Source: Morella rubra
Taxonomy: Eukaryota; Streptophyta; Magnoliopsida; Fagales; Myricaceae
Direction: 5' to 3'
NCBI GenBank assembly: GCA_003952965.2
Contig: CM025853.1
Coordinates: 9,847,932 to 9,911,931 of the forward strand
Length of the DNA stretch: 64,000 bases
Part shown: positions 43,250-54,700 of the stretch, in pieces
Position numbering within the stretch: position 1 is the stretch's first letter
How the letters are laid out: the number at the start of each line of letters is the position of its first letter
Program-made: the position numbers and the translations under genes
The notes under the pieces: generated by a model
The model's database searches: none
Told to the model about the DNA's origin: nothing
Seen by the model: only the letters and a program-made list of their open reading frames with translations

Positions 43250-44330
43250 ATGGCAATATCAAGAAAGCGATTAAGGAACATGCATGCCTCATCACTGGAA
43301 AATTTGACAGAAGAGGGAGGGATTCCGGGCACGACGGGTGCTAGTTGAGCAGGTCATCAAGATCGAGGAGCTCTCTCGGTTGAGCTTCAAGGGTAGGACA
43401 CTCCCCCAAATTTTCACCGCCAGAAATGGATGCCCATCCTTCAAATGATAGGGTGCGTCATCCATGACATGGTTCAGGACTTTTATGTGGAGATGGAGAA
43501 ACAAGAGCCCACTGTGGATCAAGTGACTCTGATAATCTGCGGGGTAGGGGTAACTATGTCAGCAGATGCGATTGCCGAGTTTCTGGTGATCCCTAGGGCT
43601 ATAGTTCAACTCAAGGGCGACACCCTACGTTCACCTGCAACAAGGGGTACTGATGCTCTTCCTCCTCCACTAGAGAGCATTGCCCCTTCTCATCCTGGAG
43701 TTGCTGAGCTGACCATGGATCAGATACTACTAGCCATGTAGGGAGCAATCATCCGACATCTAATCCCCTTCTTCAGGATACTGCATTTAGTGCTCGCCTC
43801 GAATATTGATCCCAAGCTCCACAAGACAGGCTTCACACAGGAACGTGCTCGATTCCTGTTTAAGTTGGTGGGACCCACATAGATCTGCCTAGGCAGATAT
43901 ATGAAATCATTCATCGTGAGGCACATGTTAGCTCTCAGGATAGTCTTCCATTTGGAATGCTGATTACATGCTTCCTAGTAGTGGCGGAGGTTCAAGGCGT
44001 ACCTGATGAAAAGACTATCTGCCAAATGAGACCTATCAGGTGGACCACTCCTGTGAGGAGTGCAGGCCATGTTGGCCGCGTGCACGACCTAGGCCCAAGA
44101 TCATGAAGATGCACTATGGAGGGAGCAGTGCTTGAGGCAGAGAGGACCATGCAGCCCACCCAGAGCGCCCACAGTGGGTAGATGGGTTCTTGGCTGAGAT
44201 CACAATGCAACTAGTTACTCTCCGTGCGTTTATCGAGGAGCAGATGCAATACATTCGCACCGGATTGCATTTATTGAGGACCAGTTTCTGGACCTTGCGG
44301 GCCTCCAGTGATGCATGTCGCTATTGGGGC
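43250..44330 (+). pseudogene. env-like / plant transposon protein ORF C
   Basis: The ATG at 43250 opens MAISRKRLRNMHASSLENLT, basic like the other members. After a stop near 43346 the frame 43430-43741 reads MPILQMIGCVIHDMVQDFYV, VGVTMSADAIAEFLVIPRAI, and a stop. It continues with KTGFTQERARFLFKLVGPT and, after a shift near 43880, REAHVSSQDSLPFGMLITCF. SLPFGMLIT corresponds to GLPYGMLIT in ORFs A and D, so it is the same broad family but more diverged. Three or more stops make it a pseudogene. It has no LTR of its own in view, so it may be a host-like relative or an old element piece. Confidence 0.5.
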
Positions 44331-44756
44331 ATGGTGACGTCTTCTTTTGTGGCATTTCACCTGCACTTTTGTTTTGTTTATATATGCATATATGTAATTA
44401 ACTAGTTTACATTTGGCTATGTCTATGGACTTATATATATTGTGGTAATGACATAGCTACTTTTTGATGGATTTGAACTACTTTTATGGATTTTGAATTG
44501 TGGTTGACATTACGTCATTGCCACATTATGAATAGGATGTATATTTTGATGGATTATATGGTGGAAACCCATATAAACTAGATTATGATGTCAATTATAA
44601 TGCATTTGTACTTAGGTTTACATTACCATGTTATAATGCATATTTTGATGGAATATAGGGTGTGAATGTCAAAGTGTGTGCTCTATAAATCAATCACGAT
44701 TATTGTTTGGTCCCCGAAAGCATCCTCGCATGTGTTGCCACCACTATGTTCTCATG

Positions 44757-44870
44757 TGTCGACACATAGAAAAAGTAATCGGGTGCACTTGTCATGTCTC
44801 GACGCATCAAGATAGCACCTAGGTTCATGTGTCACGTGTCGACACTTTCATCACATGTGTTGAGACAACA
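44757..44870. repeat. Palindrome cluster downstream of ORF C
   Basis: TGTGTCGACACATAG (~44755), ATGTCTCGACGCATC (~44793), CACGTGTCGACACTTTC (~44834) and GTGTTGAGACAAC. AT-rich noncoding sequence (44400-44750) separates it from ORF C, with three GTATATTTTGATGGA-like repeats near 44540 and 44638. Confidence 0.6.
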
Positions 44871-44889
44871 TTCCAACATACAATAACTC

Positions 44890-45327
44890 ATGTTCGTACA
44901 AAGATTCATACATAAAAGAACCCATCCGAAAACACCTTCGGACAATATTGAACACGAACAGAAAATAAAATGTATATTAGTTACGTATCAAACATCATAT
45001 TCGGAATCTCATGTTTGATTTATTCGAACGATATTTATACATTTTCGTCACCCAATTGTAAGGGCTAAGATTTTGAGATGAGCAAGTTGAGCCACGAAAT
45101 CCATTTCGGCTCTAAACGTTTCCCGCCATCTGTCTCGCACAAACTAGAGACGAAAGTTGTTGTGACGACTTCGTTATGTTGCTAATGAGGGATGACATTT
45201 ATTTTTCATCTCTAATGATTTCTTTTAAGGATGGTTGACATTTTGTCTCTAAAGGTTGTACTTTGGAGACGTTTTACATGGCGTCTCAAGTAGAAACATC
45301 CCAGAAGAGCAAGTATGGTGTAGTGTG
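44890..45327 (-). mobile_element. CACTA-like terminal fragment
   Basis: On the minus strand it begins CACTACACCATACTTGC at 45327, followed by GAGACGCCATGTAAAACGTC and several further GAGACG/CGTCTC and TTTCGTC motifs. These are subterminal repeats of the kind seen in CACTA elements. No transposase motif is seen, and the other terminus is not found. The left limit is uncertain. Confidence 0.45.
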
Positions 45328-45452
45328 CCTCATTTCCTTACTCTCTTAAAACACTAGAAATTCGCATTAGGTTTTTTTTTTCTGAGACAAATCTTACTTT
45401 CTTTATCTTATTCTTATGGGAATATACTCTGACAGTGTGTTAAAATGGTTCA

Positions 45453-46047
45453 TTTGAACAATTCCTTTGTTCGAACATTTTTTTTAAAGGAAACTTAAAA
45501 GTTTAAAATAATGCACAACAAATCTAAATTTAAAGTGTTGGGCCTCAAATGATTTGCATCACTGTAATAATATTAACATCCACAAAAAACTAAATGAGAG
45601 AATAACAAAAGTTGATACAACATTTTTCAAACCAACATCTTTCATTGTGTGGAAAAAAATAGATAGCAATACTCTAGTGAATAAGGTTGAACTTCTAAAA
45701 ACCTTTTGGCAACACATCCAACCTAAAAAATAGTTATTTCTTCCAAACTAGAACATGCAAACAACTACTTTATAGGTATGATGTGTGACTAAAAGTTTTC
45801 TGATATCCAGCTCTACTGACTAGAGTATTGCTCTTTATTTCTTTCCATACAATGAAAATGTTGGTTTGGAAAATGTTGTATCAGCTTTTGTTATTCTCTC
45901 CATTAGTTTTTGTAGATGTTAATATTGTTACAATGATGCAAATCCATTTTAACCCAACACCTTTTTATTGAGATTTGTCATGCATAATGTAAAACTTCTA
46001 ATTTTCCTAAAAAATAATAAAAAAAAAACGTTTTGAACTTGTTCAAT
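45453..46047. mobile_element. Foldback element with ~200-bp inverted arms
   Basis: The arms at about 45453-45695 and 45815-46047 are imperfect inverted copies. For example GAGAATAACAAAAGTTGATAC on the left pairs with GTATCAGCTTTTGTTATTCTC on the right, and GATTTGCATCACTGTAATAA pairs with TTGTTACAATGATGCAAATC. About 120 bp separate them. No coding sequence. Long inverted arms and a short spacer fit a foldback or MULE-related non-autonomous element. The target duplication is not clear. Confidence 0.75.
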
Positions 46048-46799
46048 AGATCACAATACGTTTGATCAGTGTAAACATGATCAGCCTTGTCTAGGGCCTT
46101 AGCTTTTTCCTACGCTGATATTAATCACCTTCACCAAAAACTGCATCGAGTAGATGTATAGACAAGTTATTTGATTTTTTTATTCAGCTGATTTTTTTTA
46201 ATGATTATTTTTGTCAATTATTTAAGCATTATATTGATTACAATTTCTGATTTAGGAAGATAAGGATGCACGTAGAGTTGGAAAAAGTTTTGATACATGC
46301 AAAGTTGGATAAACGCAATGGCGAAGATAGATTATTTTTTTATTGTATATTATATTTAATTTTTTGAATATTCTGATTAATTATTTAATGTACATTTTGT
46401 TAATTAATTTTTTATTTAATAATATATTTTTGAATAATTTTCTAGCAATTTTTTAATTTCTTAAAAGATAGAAATAAGTCGTTCTAACATTTGTTTTAAC
46501 ATTCAAAATACAACGTGCCTCTGGTACATTCGAACGTTATTGTTTCTTTCATAACATGTTCGAACAATTACTTTTATTCCTCGGTCAATATATTCAACGG
46601 ATTTAATGATATTCGTTGGAACGTCATCAAATGTACAAACATGTATTTACTTTCCGTCCGAAACCGTCCGAACGTTTTTTACGTCAACCATTGTAACAGA
46701 AAAAGAACGGTTACGAACATTAAAATTTTTAGAACGGAACCATAAATATCAAATGCATTTAAATTTTTCATCGAAACCAGTCTAAACATTACCGTTAAC
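46048..46799. other. AT-rich stretch with no recognised feature
   Basis: Very AT-rich (46320-46470 is nearly all A and T). It has scattered short reading frames but no motif I recognise. It may be interior of a CACTA-type element whose end lies at 47008. Confidence 0.4.
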
Positions 46800-47008
46800 T
46801 GTCTGTTTGAAAGAGTTTGAATGGAAAGTTGATTTTGGGGATGAAATCCTTTACGTCCCGAAAAGACACTTTTTGGGAGGGAACACCATTTCTAACCCAA
46901 AAAACCTTTCGTAATAGGTTTGTTGGGAAGGTAGGGGCGACAAACGGATTCTATCCCAGAAAACTTTTAAGAAGGAATTCGGATTTTTTGCGACAGATTT
47001 TTTGTAGT
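46800..47008 (-). mobile_element. CACTA-like terminus
   Basis: Minus strand from 47008: CACTACAAAAAATCTGTCGC, the classic CACTA start, followed by repeated TTCTGGGA/AAACGG-type subterminal motifs. The element body would lie to the left. The opposite terminus is not visible, although 45327 carries a related end in the same orientation. Confidence 0.6.
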
Positions 47009-47146
47009 GTGCGTGGAGTACTACTAGTCCTTAATATGGGAGCAAGAACATAGAATGGAGGCATGAGAATTCTCTGTAACATAGTAGAAAGGAAACGTCC
47101 CACCCTTAAAACTATGCATAAGGAATCAAAACACTATGATGGACTA

Positions 47147-47407
47147 CTAATAAAAGTGTAAGAATGCCAAAGCATGTCTCCCCAAACTACGAACCCCATT
47201 GCATATTCTCTGAGTTAAAATTAATTCTCCATGCAATTCCCAATTGTTGTAGCTCAGAACGAACCCATGTATAAACACGTGATCCTCCATCTCCTCTATA
47301 GCTTGGAAGACTATATTCTTACATCTTTGACATGTGCACCTTATCTTGACAACAACTATCGGCACAATTTTGAGCCATATGCATATACATCGAAACACCT
47401 TCACTAT
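47147..47407 (-). pseudogene. CACTA transposase-associated domain fragment
   Basis: In the minus-strand frame 47479-47147, residues ~47-85 read IRCTCQRCKN, then EEMEDHVFIHGFVLSYNNW and ELHGE. This is the transposase-associated domain found at the N-terminus of En/Spm (TNP2-type) CACTA transposases: paired Cys, then H-x3-GF, Y-x2-W, HGE. The upstream end is cut by a gypsy-type LTR start at 47408 and nothing of the transposase core follows. It lies outside the CACTA end at 47008, so it belongs to a different copy. Confidence 0.65.
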
Positions 47408-48000
47408 ATTAATTGTAACACCCTGAACCTCGGTGTTTAGAGGTATACTTTTATGCAAAAAATCAGTGAAAATCGGCAACCTTTTTTGGGTAAAAATGAG
47501 TTAACACAAAATAAATAATCTTTGACAATGTAATTAAAGTTCAAAATTAAAAACAATTGAATAAAAACGCTTTGTTTAAAACTCTTTAAAAAATAAAATT
47601 AAATGCTTAGTCTAACTATAACTCTAAGTCTCCTCTCAACTACCCACCCACGCGCCATCTAACATGACTCTCGCCATACTCGTAAATATCATTTGAAAAG
47701 ATAGAAAAGATAAAGCGTGAGTTCGACAACATAGTAAGTAAAGTCATTATGCTAGTGTGTACCCCATGAGCCACACTATACTAGCAAGAGACAAAGTATT
47801 AGAAATATTTTCTAAACTATTGAAAACTAGTTTTTGAATAAAACAGTTTTATCAATATAATATAATGCTATAGAAATCTCTTTGGCAATAACTATAGGTC
47901 ATGTTTACCTCGGTGACAAGGTTGTACCATTGCTACTTAGTTGGGGGCCAACCAAACTAAGTCAATATGTTGGGTAAAATTTTCCTTTACTAAGGCTTGG
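47408..48000 (+). repeat. LTR fragment beginning TGTAACACCCTGAACC
   Basis: TGTAACACCC is a common start of plant Ty3/gypsy LTRs. The following A/T-rich 600 bp, with GTGTGTACCCCATGAGCCACAC at ~47755, looks like such an LTR. I cannot find its end or a partner. The next 48001-48480 contains no motif I recognise. Confidence 0.4.
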
Positions 48001-48483
48001 CCATGTCCAAGTATGCACTCGAGAAGAACCTAGCAATAAACCACAATGTTTCGAGAATGGGTGCAGTCAATCAGTTGCAATTGGTACCAATGCGCGTGTC
48101 CTACCAAGGCTGGATGTTCCTATTTTGGAAGAAGTTGATTGCACGAGTTCATGGGGGGAGATCAACTTGGCTGTATAGATCGATGAAGAAACGATTCTCG
48201 GATGGACACAGAGGTTCTGTGGTCCCTACATGTTGCAGAGCTGAGCGATTTGCTTAGGTAAGAGCAAGGTTGATAGATTAGCTTGGATTAGTATAATCAG
48301 AAAGATCACCTTGTAATCGAGTTTGAGAATAGTAAGATTTGAGTCAGCCGGCCTACGGGCCCTGACACTCTTATCTCTTCAAGATGTTCTTCAAGAGGAT
48401 TTTCTCTTCATCACCAATTCCTTGTGTCAAATGGTGAATGTGTTGTTATTACGTTTGATTTCGTATTTCTTGTTAGGGTTAAT

Positions 48484-48876
48484 GTTATCCCAAGGTTGCT
48501 CCTTGAGCAATCTAATTCATTTTGATGATAAAAATGAAAGAATAGCTTTGGAGTATTTTTAGAATATGTGGTTGTATATCCACAGTTCAAACAAGAGTAT
48601 TCAATTGTATTTTTTCTCTATCATGGTCATTGAGCCCTATAATTGTACTAAACACCATGAAATGCACTTAAATGATTGCATTTAAGTGCATGCCATGGTG
48701 TTTAGTACAATTATAGGGCTCAATGAACTTAAGAGATAATAAATACAATTGAATACTCTTGTTTGAATTGTGGATTGACAACCACGTATTCTAAAAATAC
48801 TTCAAAGCTATTTTATCGTTTGTTATCATCAAAATCGATTTAGATTGCTGAAGGAGCAACCTTGGGCTAACAACTT
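48484..48876. repeat. 390-bp near-perfect hairpin of two SIRE-like LTR starts
   Basis: Left arm 48484-48674, loop ATTG (48675-48678), right arm 48679-48876. The outer ends are TGTTATCCCAAGGTTGCTCC and its inverse GGAGCAACCTTGGGCTAACA, both the SIRE-like LTR start. The arms agree apart from scattered substitutions and a few small indels. The right arm is joined to the 3' noncoding end of element D with a purine-rich AAAGGAGAAGT before it, so it is D's 3' LTR truncated at ~190 bp. The left arm is an inverted duplicate ending at the same base. Confidence 0.85.
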
Positions 48877-49537
48877 CTCCTTTGTGCTGATGAGAAACCC
48901 TTTTTGAAAGGTCTATGCTAAGAAAACAAAAAGGTCCTCCTAAGAACAAGCAGGAGTTTTTCAAAACACTTTGATGGAAAGAGCTTTGGATTTTTAGAAA
49001 AATTTGCAAGAGTTTCCTTTGTATTATGAGGTTTCCAAAAATTTAAACTTGATGGGAAAAACTACTATATCATTCTCTAAACTTCACAAACTCCACATTA
49101 TAATCTTAAATCACAAACACTTCAATATTCTTCAATATTCAGGAGTTTTGAGGTAGGAATACTATTTTGTGGTCAATGTCGATGCTTTGTAAATTGGAGA
49201 TGAATATCAAAGAATACTCAATTTTCATTCATAGTTAAGCATAAGGATAGAAGGTAAACAAAGTAATATCATTCATAAACTGCAATGTACTCATATATCA
49301 AATAAGTCTGAAAAACAAGTACAAAGTAATGCAAAGTGTAAAGAAATCCAAAGATTACATGTTTCTTTACAGGGCATGAGAATACAAAATTTCTCATATA
49401 ACTTTTCCCCCTTTGGCTTTGTCAAAAAGATAGGGAGGGGTAGGCTAAGGTAGGGAAGGTCACTTTGAAGGACATGGGCCAGAGTCAAGATTATTGCGGG
49501 AGAGGAACCTCGTCCAAGATGTACTGAACCACTGAAC
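48877..49537 (-). mobile_element. 3' noncoding region of SIRE-like element D
   Basis: Minus-strand sequence between the stop of env-like ORF D and the LTR start. It includes CCTCCCTATC/TTTTTGACAAAGCC and GGGGGAAAAG around 49404-49440, a pattern shared with the 3' region of element A (CTCCCTCTCTTTTTGATGATG and AAAGAGGGAGAAG). The segment 48880-49140 corresponds to 12650-12895 of element A. Confidence 0.7.
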
Positions 49538-50917
49538 CTAGTTGACGACATTGGGATGAAGATATCTGTCCGTATAAATGAAGATGTCGCAAGTCTGAGA
49601 GATGTCCTCCACAGTCCTATGAATACTAGTACCCAACCCATCTGAAGCCTTCGTCAACTCATCCACCTTTGCAATGAAGGTGTCCCTCCACTTCCACATC
49701 ACCTCTAGACAATATGACATATTATTGTTGTAGCAGTGATGAGGGGAGCGAACCTTGCACTCAAGTATCTGTAACTTTGAGCTGTGTGAAGTCAGAAGGG
49801 CTTTGATCTCATCAAACATCGTCTTCATGTCCTCATGAATAATGGTCATATGATCCTTTAAATCCTTGATAGAGGCTTTCATGAGGGCAAGCCTAGTCTC
49901 ATGAGAACCGGAAGGCACTAAAGTGGAGGCATGTCTTACAGCTGGAGTACGAGGAATGTCTGGAGTACGAGGCACGTCTTTTGGATCCTCTTCTTCGGCT
50001 TCCTTTTCAGATGCTTCTTCTTCCTGAATTTCCTGAGAAGGAGTGGCCACTCCTTTCTTCACCCACTCACCATCTTCTATCTAAATGAATCCCATGAGCC
50101 TCAGTGTCTTCTTAATATACTCTTTGGAGGCTTTCGGTTTCTCCCGGTCTTCCCCATTAGTATCAACCTCAAACAGCTGGAAGATCTGAGTGATCAACAT
50201 CCCATAAGGCAAACCTTGCCTTCTCTTCTCAGAAGCAGCCTTCATATGAATCAATAGGAGGTGGCCAAGGTTCATTTAACGCCTCGTAATCAAACAGCGT
50301 ATGACAAAGAGGTCGAGGAATGTAACATACTCAAATTTCTCCATCTTGAGGAAGTATAATGTTACAAATCATATGGTGTAACAGTCTCCGACGAATATTT
50401 AAGTCACTGGCCTCCGGCTTGACTATCGCATTTAGACGAGGGTCATCTCAATGGGCACCACATCAGACATGCCAGCCCATGTATAAGATTCAAAAAACTT
50501 TACCCCTGAGTTAGGAGACAGAGCCATATTATTCAATGATGTGACAAATAAATCCAAATCTTTTCCTTTAACAAGACTAATGGCATCCTCAGAAACAGTA
50601 AACCCAACATTTGCAAAGGATTGCTTAGTGAGATAAGGAAAGGAGTCACACTTCAACCCAATGAAGTTTGACCACCCATGGTAGTCAAACATCTCTTGGA
50701 AGTCAAACCCGTTCTTCGTAAACCAAGGCAACAACACCCAACGACCAAAAATTACCTTTCAATGTTGAAAATCCCGATTGAAACCTTGTTGATGAATCCC
50801 AGTATGAAAGGAAGGAATCCCATGGGTTGCTGATGGCGCCTCATCCATTCACACTCGATTTTGTGGCCTTGAAGATTCACCCACATCAAATACTCTCTTG
50901 CGTTTGCCGTTGGACAT
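49538..50917 (-). pseudogene. env-like / plant transposon protein ORF D
   Basis: The best-preserved member. The start at 50917 gives MSNGKRKRVFDVGESSRPQ, then after a stop MLLPWFTKNGFDFQEMFD (50737), LKCDSFPYLTKQSFANVG, GVKFFESYTWAGMSDVVPIE and a shift near 50440. The frame 50275-50081 has MNLGHLLLIHMKAASEKRRQ and GLPYGMLITQIF. The frame 50062-49538 has an acidic run (EEEASEKEAEEEDPKD), then a 100-residue charged, probably coiled-coil tail to a natural stop. No transmembrane segment is evident, so calling it an envelope protein is by position only. About 440 residues. Confidence 0.7.
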
Positions 50918-51244
50918 GGTAGAACGTTAGGGCTAGGTTTTTTTGTGGTGGAGAGGGAAGGGAAGATGATTTCTGTTGTGGTGGAGAGAATCTGTGGAGA
51001 TTCGGGAGAGAGGGAGAAGGGATTGGCATGAGAGGAGGGTGCCGTGAGGGAGAGAGAGGGTGTGGGAAGAGAGAATAGGTTACAAGAGGTTTTGAAATTG
51101 AGAGATAACTGTTTCTAGGGCTAAGAGTAGTTAAGTAGATGAGGTGTCGAAGTATTAACCATGAAAGAATTTCATTAAAGCAACTGAAGCGTCATCTGGA
51201 AAACAGTCTAGTCAAAACATGTGGAGACAAATTGCATATGCACG

Positions 51245-51420
51245 GGACTATGTGTCGACACATTGTAAAACATGTGTTGACACATGCTCAAAAGACTTCT
51301 CCAGGAACAACCAATGTGTCAACACATGGCTGAATAGTGTCAACACATACATTTCCAGTGAGTCAAGAAGTCCGAAGTGTTGTTGAACATAAGTTCTGAC
51401 ACATGACATGCAAATGTGTA
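51245..51420. promoter_or_regulatory. Palindrome cluster upstream of env-like ORF D
   Basis: TGTGTCGACACATTG (~51250), GTGTTGACACAT (~51281), GTGTCAACACAT (~51317 and ~51339) and the degenerate TTCTGACACATGAC (~51391). It lies ~330 bp upstream of the ORF D start, on the minus strand, between it and the RNase H end. This is the same layout as the cluster at 890-1075 in element A. Confidence 0.6.
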
Positions 51421-51544
51421 AAACACGTTGTTTTCAAGGAAAAAATGTATGATGCAATCAATATGAGTATGAACAACATATAATAACATGAAAAATGTTC
51501 CAATCAACCCACGAATGATACAATGGGCAATTCGTAGGAATAAT

Positions 51545-51728
51545 AATTATTCGAGGGGGAAACGCATATCGATCTCTTGACAAATGAAGCAAAAACGATC
51601 CTCATTGAGAGGTTTTGTGAAAATATCAGCAAGTTGAAGATCTGTGCTTACAAACTCAAGTGCAATATCCCCGTTTTGAGCATGATCTCAATAAAATGAT
51701 GCTTAATCTCAATATAATTAGTCCTAGA
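51545..51728 (-). pseudogene. SIRE-like element D, RNase H C-terminus
   Basis: Minus strand: IEIKHHFI, then a decayed HAQNGDIALEFV and STDLQLADIFTKPLNEDRF, ending at a GGGGGAAACGC box. It matches 590-752 of element A. It is cut at 51728 by the copia solo LTR and continues at 57117; CTAGA is present on both sides. Confidence 0.75.
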
Positions 51729-54700
51729 TGAAAGTTTGCTTGCGGAAAATTAACTTACCAATTCTCTTTGTTGATTCCGAGAATTTTTCAATAAACTTAA
51801 GGTTCTTGTCAATCTCACAATCTTGAGAATTTCACATTACCAGCCCAAGTGTTTTGCCTCCTTCCTCTCCACACTCACAACTATGTAGGGATTTTCTGAT
51901 TCATGATGGCCAACTCTTAGACTAACAATTAGTCCATCATGGGTAGACTATCTCATAGCTATCATTTTTATATGAAAACCCTAGCTGTGATAGTGCATGG
52001 GATCGTTAGGGATCTCAGATCTCGGCTGCAGGATCACATGGAAAAACTCTTCTTCCATTAACTCCCTTACATTCTTTTATTCCGAATTTTTGGGCTTCTA
52101 CTAATTGTAATCATGTCCATCAAACATATTACAATTTACCCCCGAGAATTTGAGATTGATTTATGAAATTCCTTTTGCTAACAATTATAATGTTTATTTA
52201 TCCTTCCACCACACTATATTCCATATGAGTCAATAGGACCAAAAGATTTGTAACTCGTTGGACTATCAATTGTTTCCAAATTAAAATTTCACAAATAAAT
52301 ATATATATATATATAATTTGAAAAACATTTTCACAAAATATATATTGGCCAATGTATTCTTTTTCTAGTCTAACCTTATACAGATATACTTGAATATACT
52401 GTCTCATCAAAAGACTGGTGGATTCATTGTTGAGCATTTATACAAACCCATTTATTTTGTATAAGACCCAACGTTATCTGGAATTTTTGATCTGGAAAGA
52501 TCATCACCAAACAACTCGGTCAAAGCACAAGAACACAACAAATAAAATCCATATAAACCTTTCAGGTCTAAGGATACAATAAACTAATTGTGCTGAATTG
52601 TCACGCCCCGTGCTGGTACTACCCCTTGGCTCGCGTATAGTAATCGCATGCACAAAAAATTCGGGATTACCGCACGATAAAAACTCTTAGAATCACTTAA
52701 ATGCCCTCAAATTTACTTAGCGGAAGACTTGTTTTAAAACTGTTATGGTAAATAGAAGAAGGTCGAAAATCAGTTTAGAAACTTGAACGAAAGAAGTAAA
52801 ATCTCACAAAGTAATAAATCGTTATATTTGCACTTGGAAAACCTTAATTGGTTAACGACTAAAAGAAATATGGCAAAATCATATAGAGTATCGCATCGTA
52901 ATAATATGCACTTACTTAGAAAAATCTCATTAACGAATTAGATTGAAAGTGTTGGATTAGGCTTTTGAGTAGAGATAAGAACTTTGAAATAAAGGATGAG
53001 GAAAGAGACACGAAAGGAGATTGAAAACCTGAAATAACAAGGATATTTTTAATACAAGAAAAGTTCAAACCGTCCTCCCGGGACTACATAAAAGGTACAT
53101 TATAAAAATTCAGGAACTTCCTAAAGTTCACCGTACCATTTGAAAACTGATTACAAGGAAAACAAATACCCGAAACACTCTAACAAGCCTAAGAGGGGTA
53201 CTAATCCTCCTCGTCCGAGTCCGATGTAAGATCAATAATCTCGGTACTGGAGTGGTACTACTATTTCCCGTTGGCGGGGCCGAGGGAACATAATCGAACC
53301 TTAGCCACTCGGGCGGTACACTGGCAAACCAAAGTCCTCAAATCGGGGTAACGGGGATAGTGGGATAGAGGGGATGGTGGGGGTACAGGGGATGGGGGTG
53401 AGGGCTCCCTAAAGAACCAGTAGGCCTTATGCTCCACTAATACTTCAAGGAAATCCAAAACCCACGTTCGGATCTTGAGTACCAGGATATAAGGGTAGAA
53501 ATCGTAGGTTAACTCGTCCTCGAATAGCTTCATTCTTCAATACCCAAGTCGCCAAGCATTGCAAAAACAACATAAGAGAAAAAGGGTGAGTCCTATTGAC
53601 TCAATAAGGTGGGGGCGAGGAAACATGATCAAACAATACTGTGCATATAATTCTCTTAAACATGGTGTAAAACTAACTTCAAGCATACTAAGAATGAACT
53701 TGGATGAATTAAAATATGCAATGCATCACACCATCATTGGTTCCTGAGGAGTTCCCGATGTCTGCTCTGTTCACCCCAGAGTCGGGTTGTGCATCCCCTC
53801 CCCTTCTATGGGACTGTCCCGTGCCTCCAGCACCAGGACCCTTAATATTACGCCTTAGCGTTCATAAAGGAGCCCACCCACTCCCTGCTGTGGGGGTTGC
53901 ACGTCTCTAAGTGCTCGATCCGTCACTACCATTCGGGGAATCACCTTGCAGCTTAGGGGTTCCTCACATTTGTTTTTCCTCTTATGAATGCAATCTCATG
54001 TCCAAGCATTAAAGCACACATGTAACATTCCACCCAAACAATGTACCCTAGTTTGCAATGAACTTGAAAGAAACATAACAGGTTTAAAGAATAATCATTG
54101 ACAATTGAAACAACCATGATAATAACTAGTAAGATCTAAGACATTAAACCCCATTGAAGGCCTATTGGGCCTCCTTAGACCCTGCTGGGCCTATTCCCAA
54201 AGTATTATTGGCTTGATGCTATTTTAGGGTTTTGGGCCTAAAGTCCATTTAGGCTCCTAAACGGGCTTTGTGATTTGGGCCCTTATTCTACTTGGTTTGA
54301 ACTCAAAATTTGGGCTTCCCATCAATTTTTCGTGCTCTATCCAACCATGTAATCATTTTCTCATTTTGGACCATTTTTCCCTAACGAATTAGGCAAAATA
54401 TCGAATCTGGCCTAAGAGAGACCAGGGGCATTTTTGACCTTTTCCTTCCTCATTTTGAGCTGAAATTTTTACAGGGATCCTAATATTAGATAAGGATAAT
54501 ATTATCTGGAAAGTTTCATGAAAAAATACAATCTGTAGCTTAAGGTCGATTTAGGCAGCACCTATGATTGCCTAAATGCCCTAGATAGGTGTTCATGCTT
54601 TTGATTAATCTATGCTTTTTGAAACTTTAGGCTAAGAATAATTTTAATCTATCAACATAAAGGAAATCATAGAGCACATAACATATGGATTCTTCAAGAA

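Noticed and set aside
45470..46030. MITE pair in opposite orientation instead of one foldback element
   Set aside because: The arms are continuous mirror images with only a ~120-bp spacer and no internal termini, which favours a single element.
47008..47479. CACTA end at 47008 and transposase-associated domain at 47147-47407 as one element
   Set aside because: The terminus at 47008 points left, so the domain lies outside that element; they must come from different copies.
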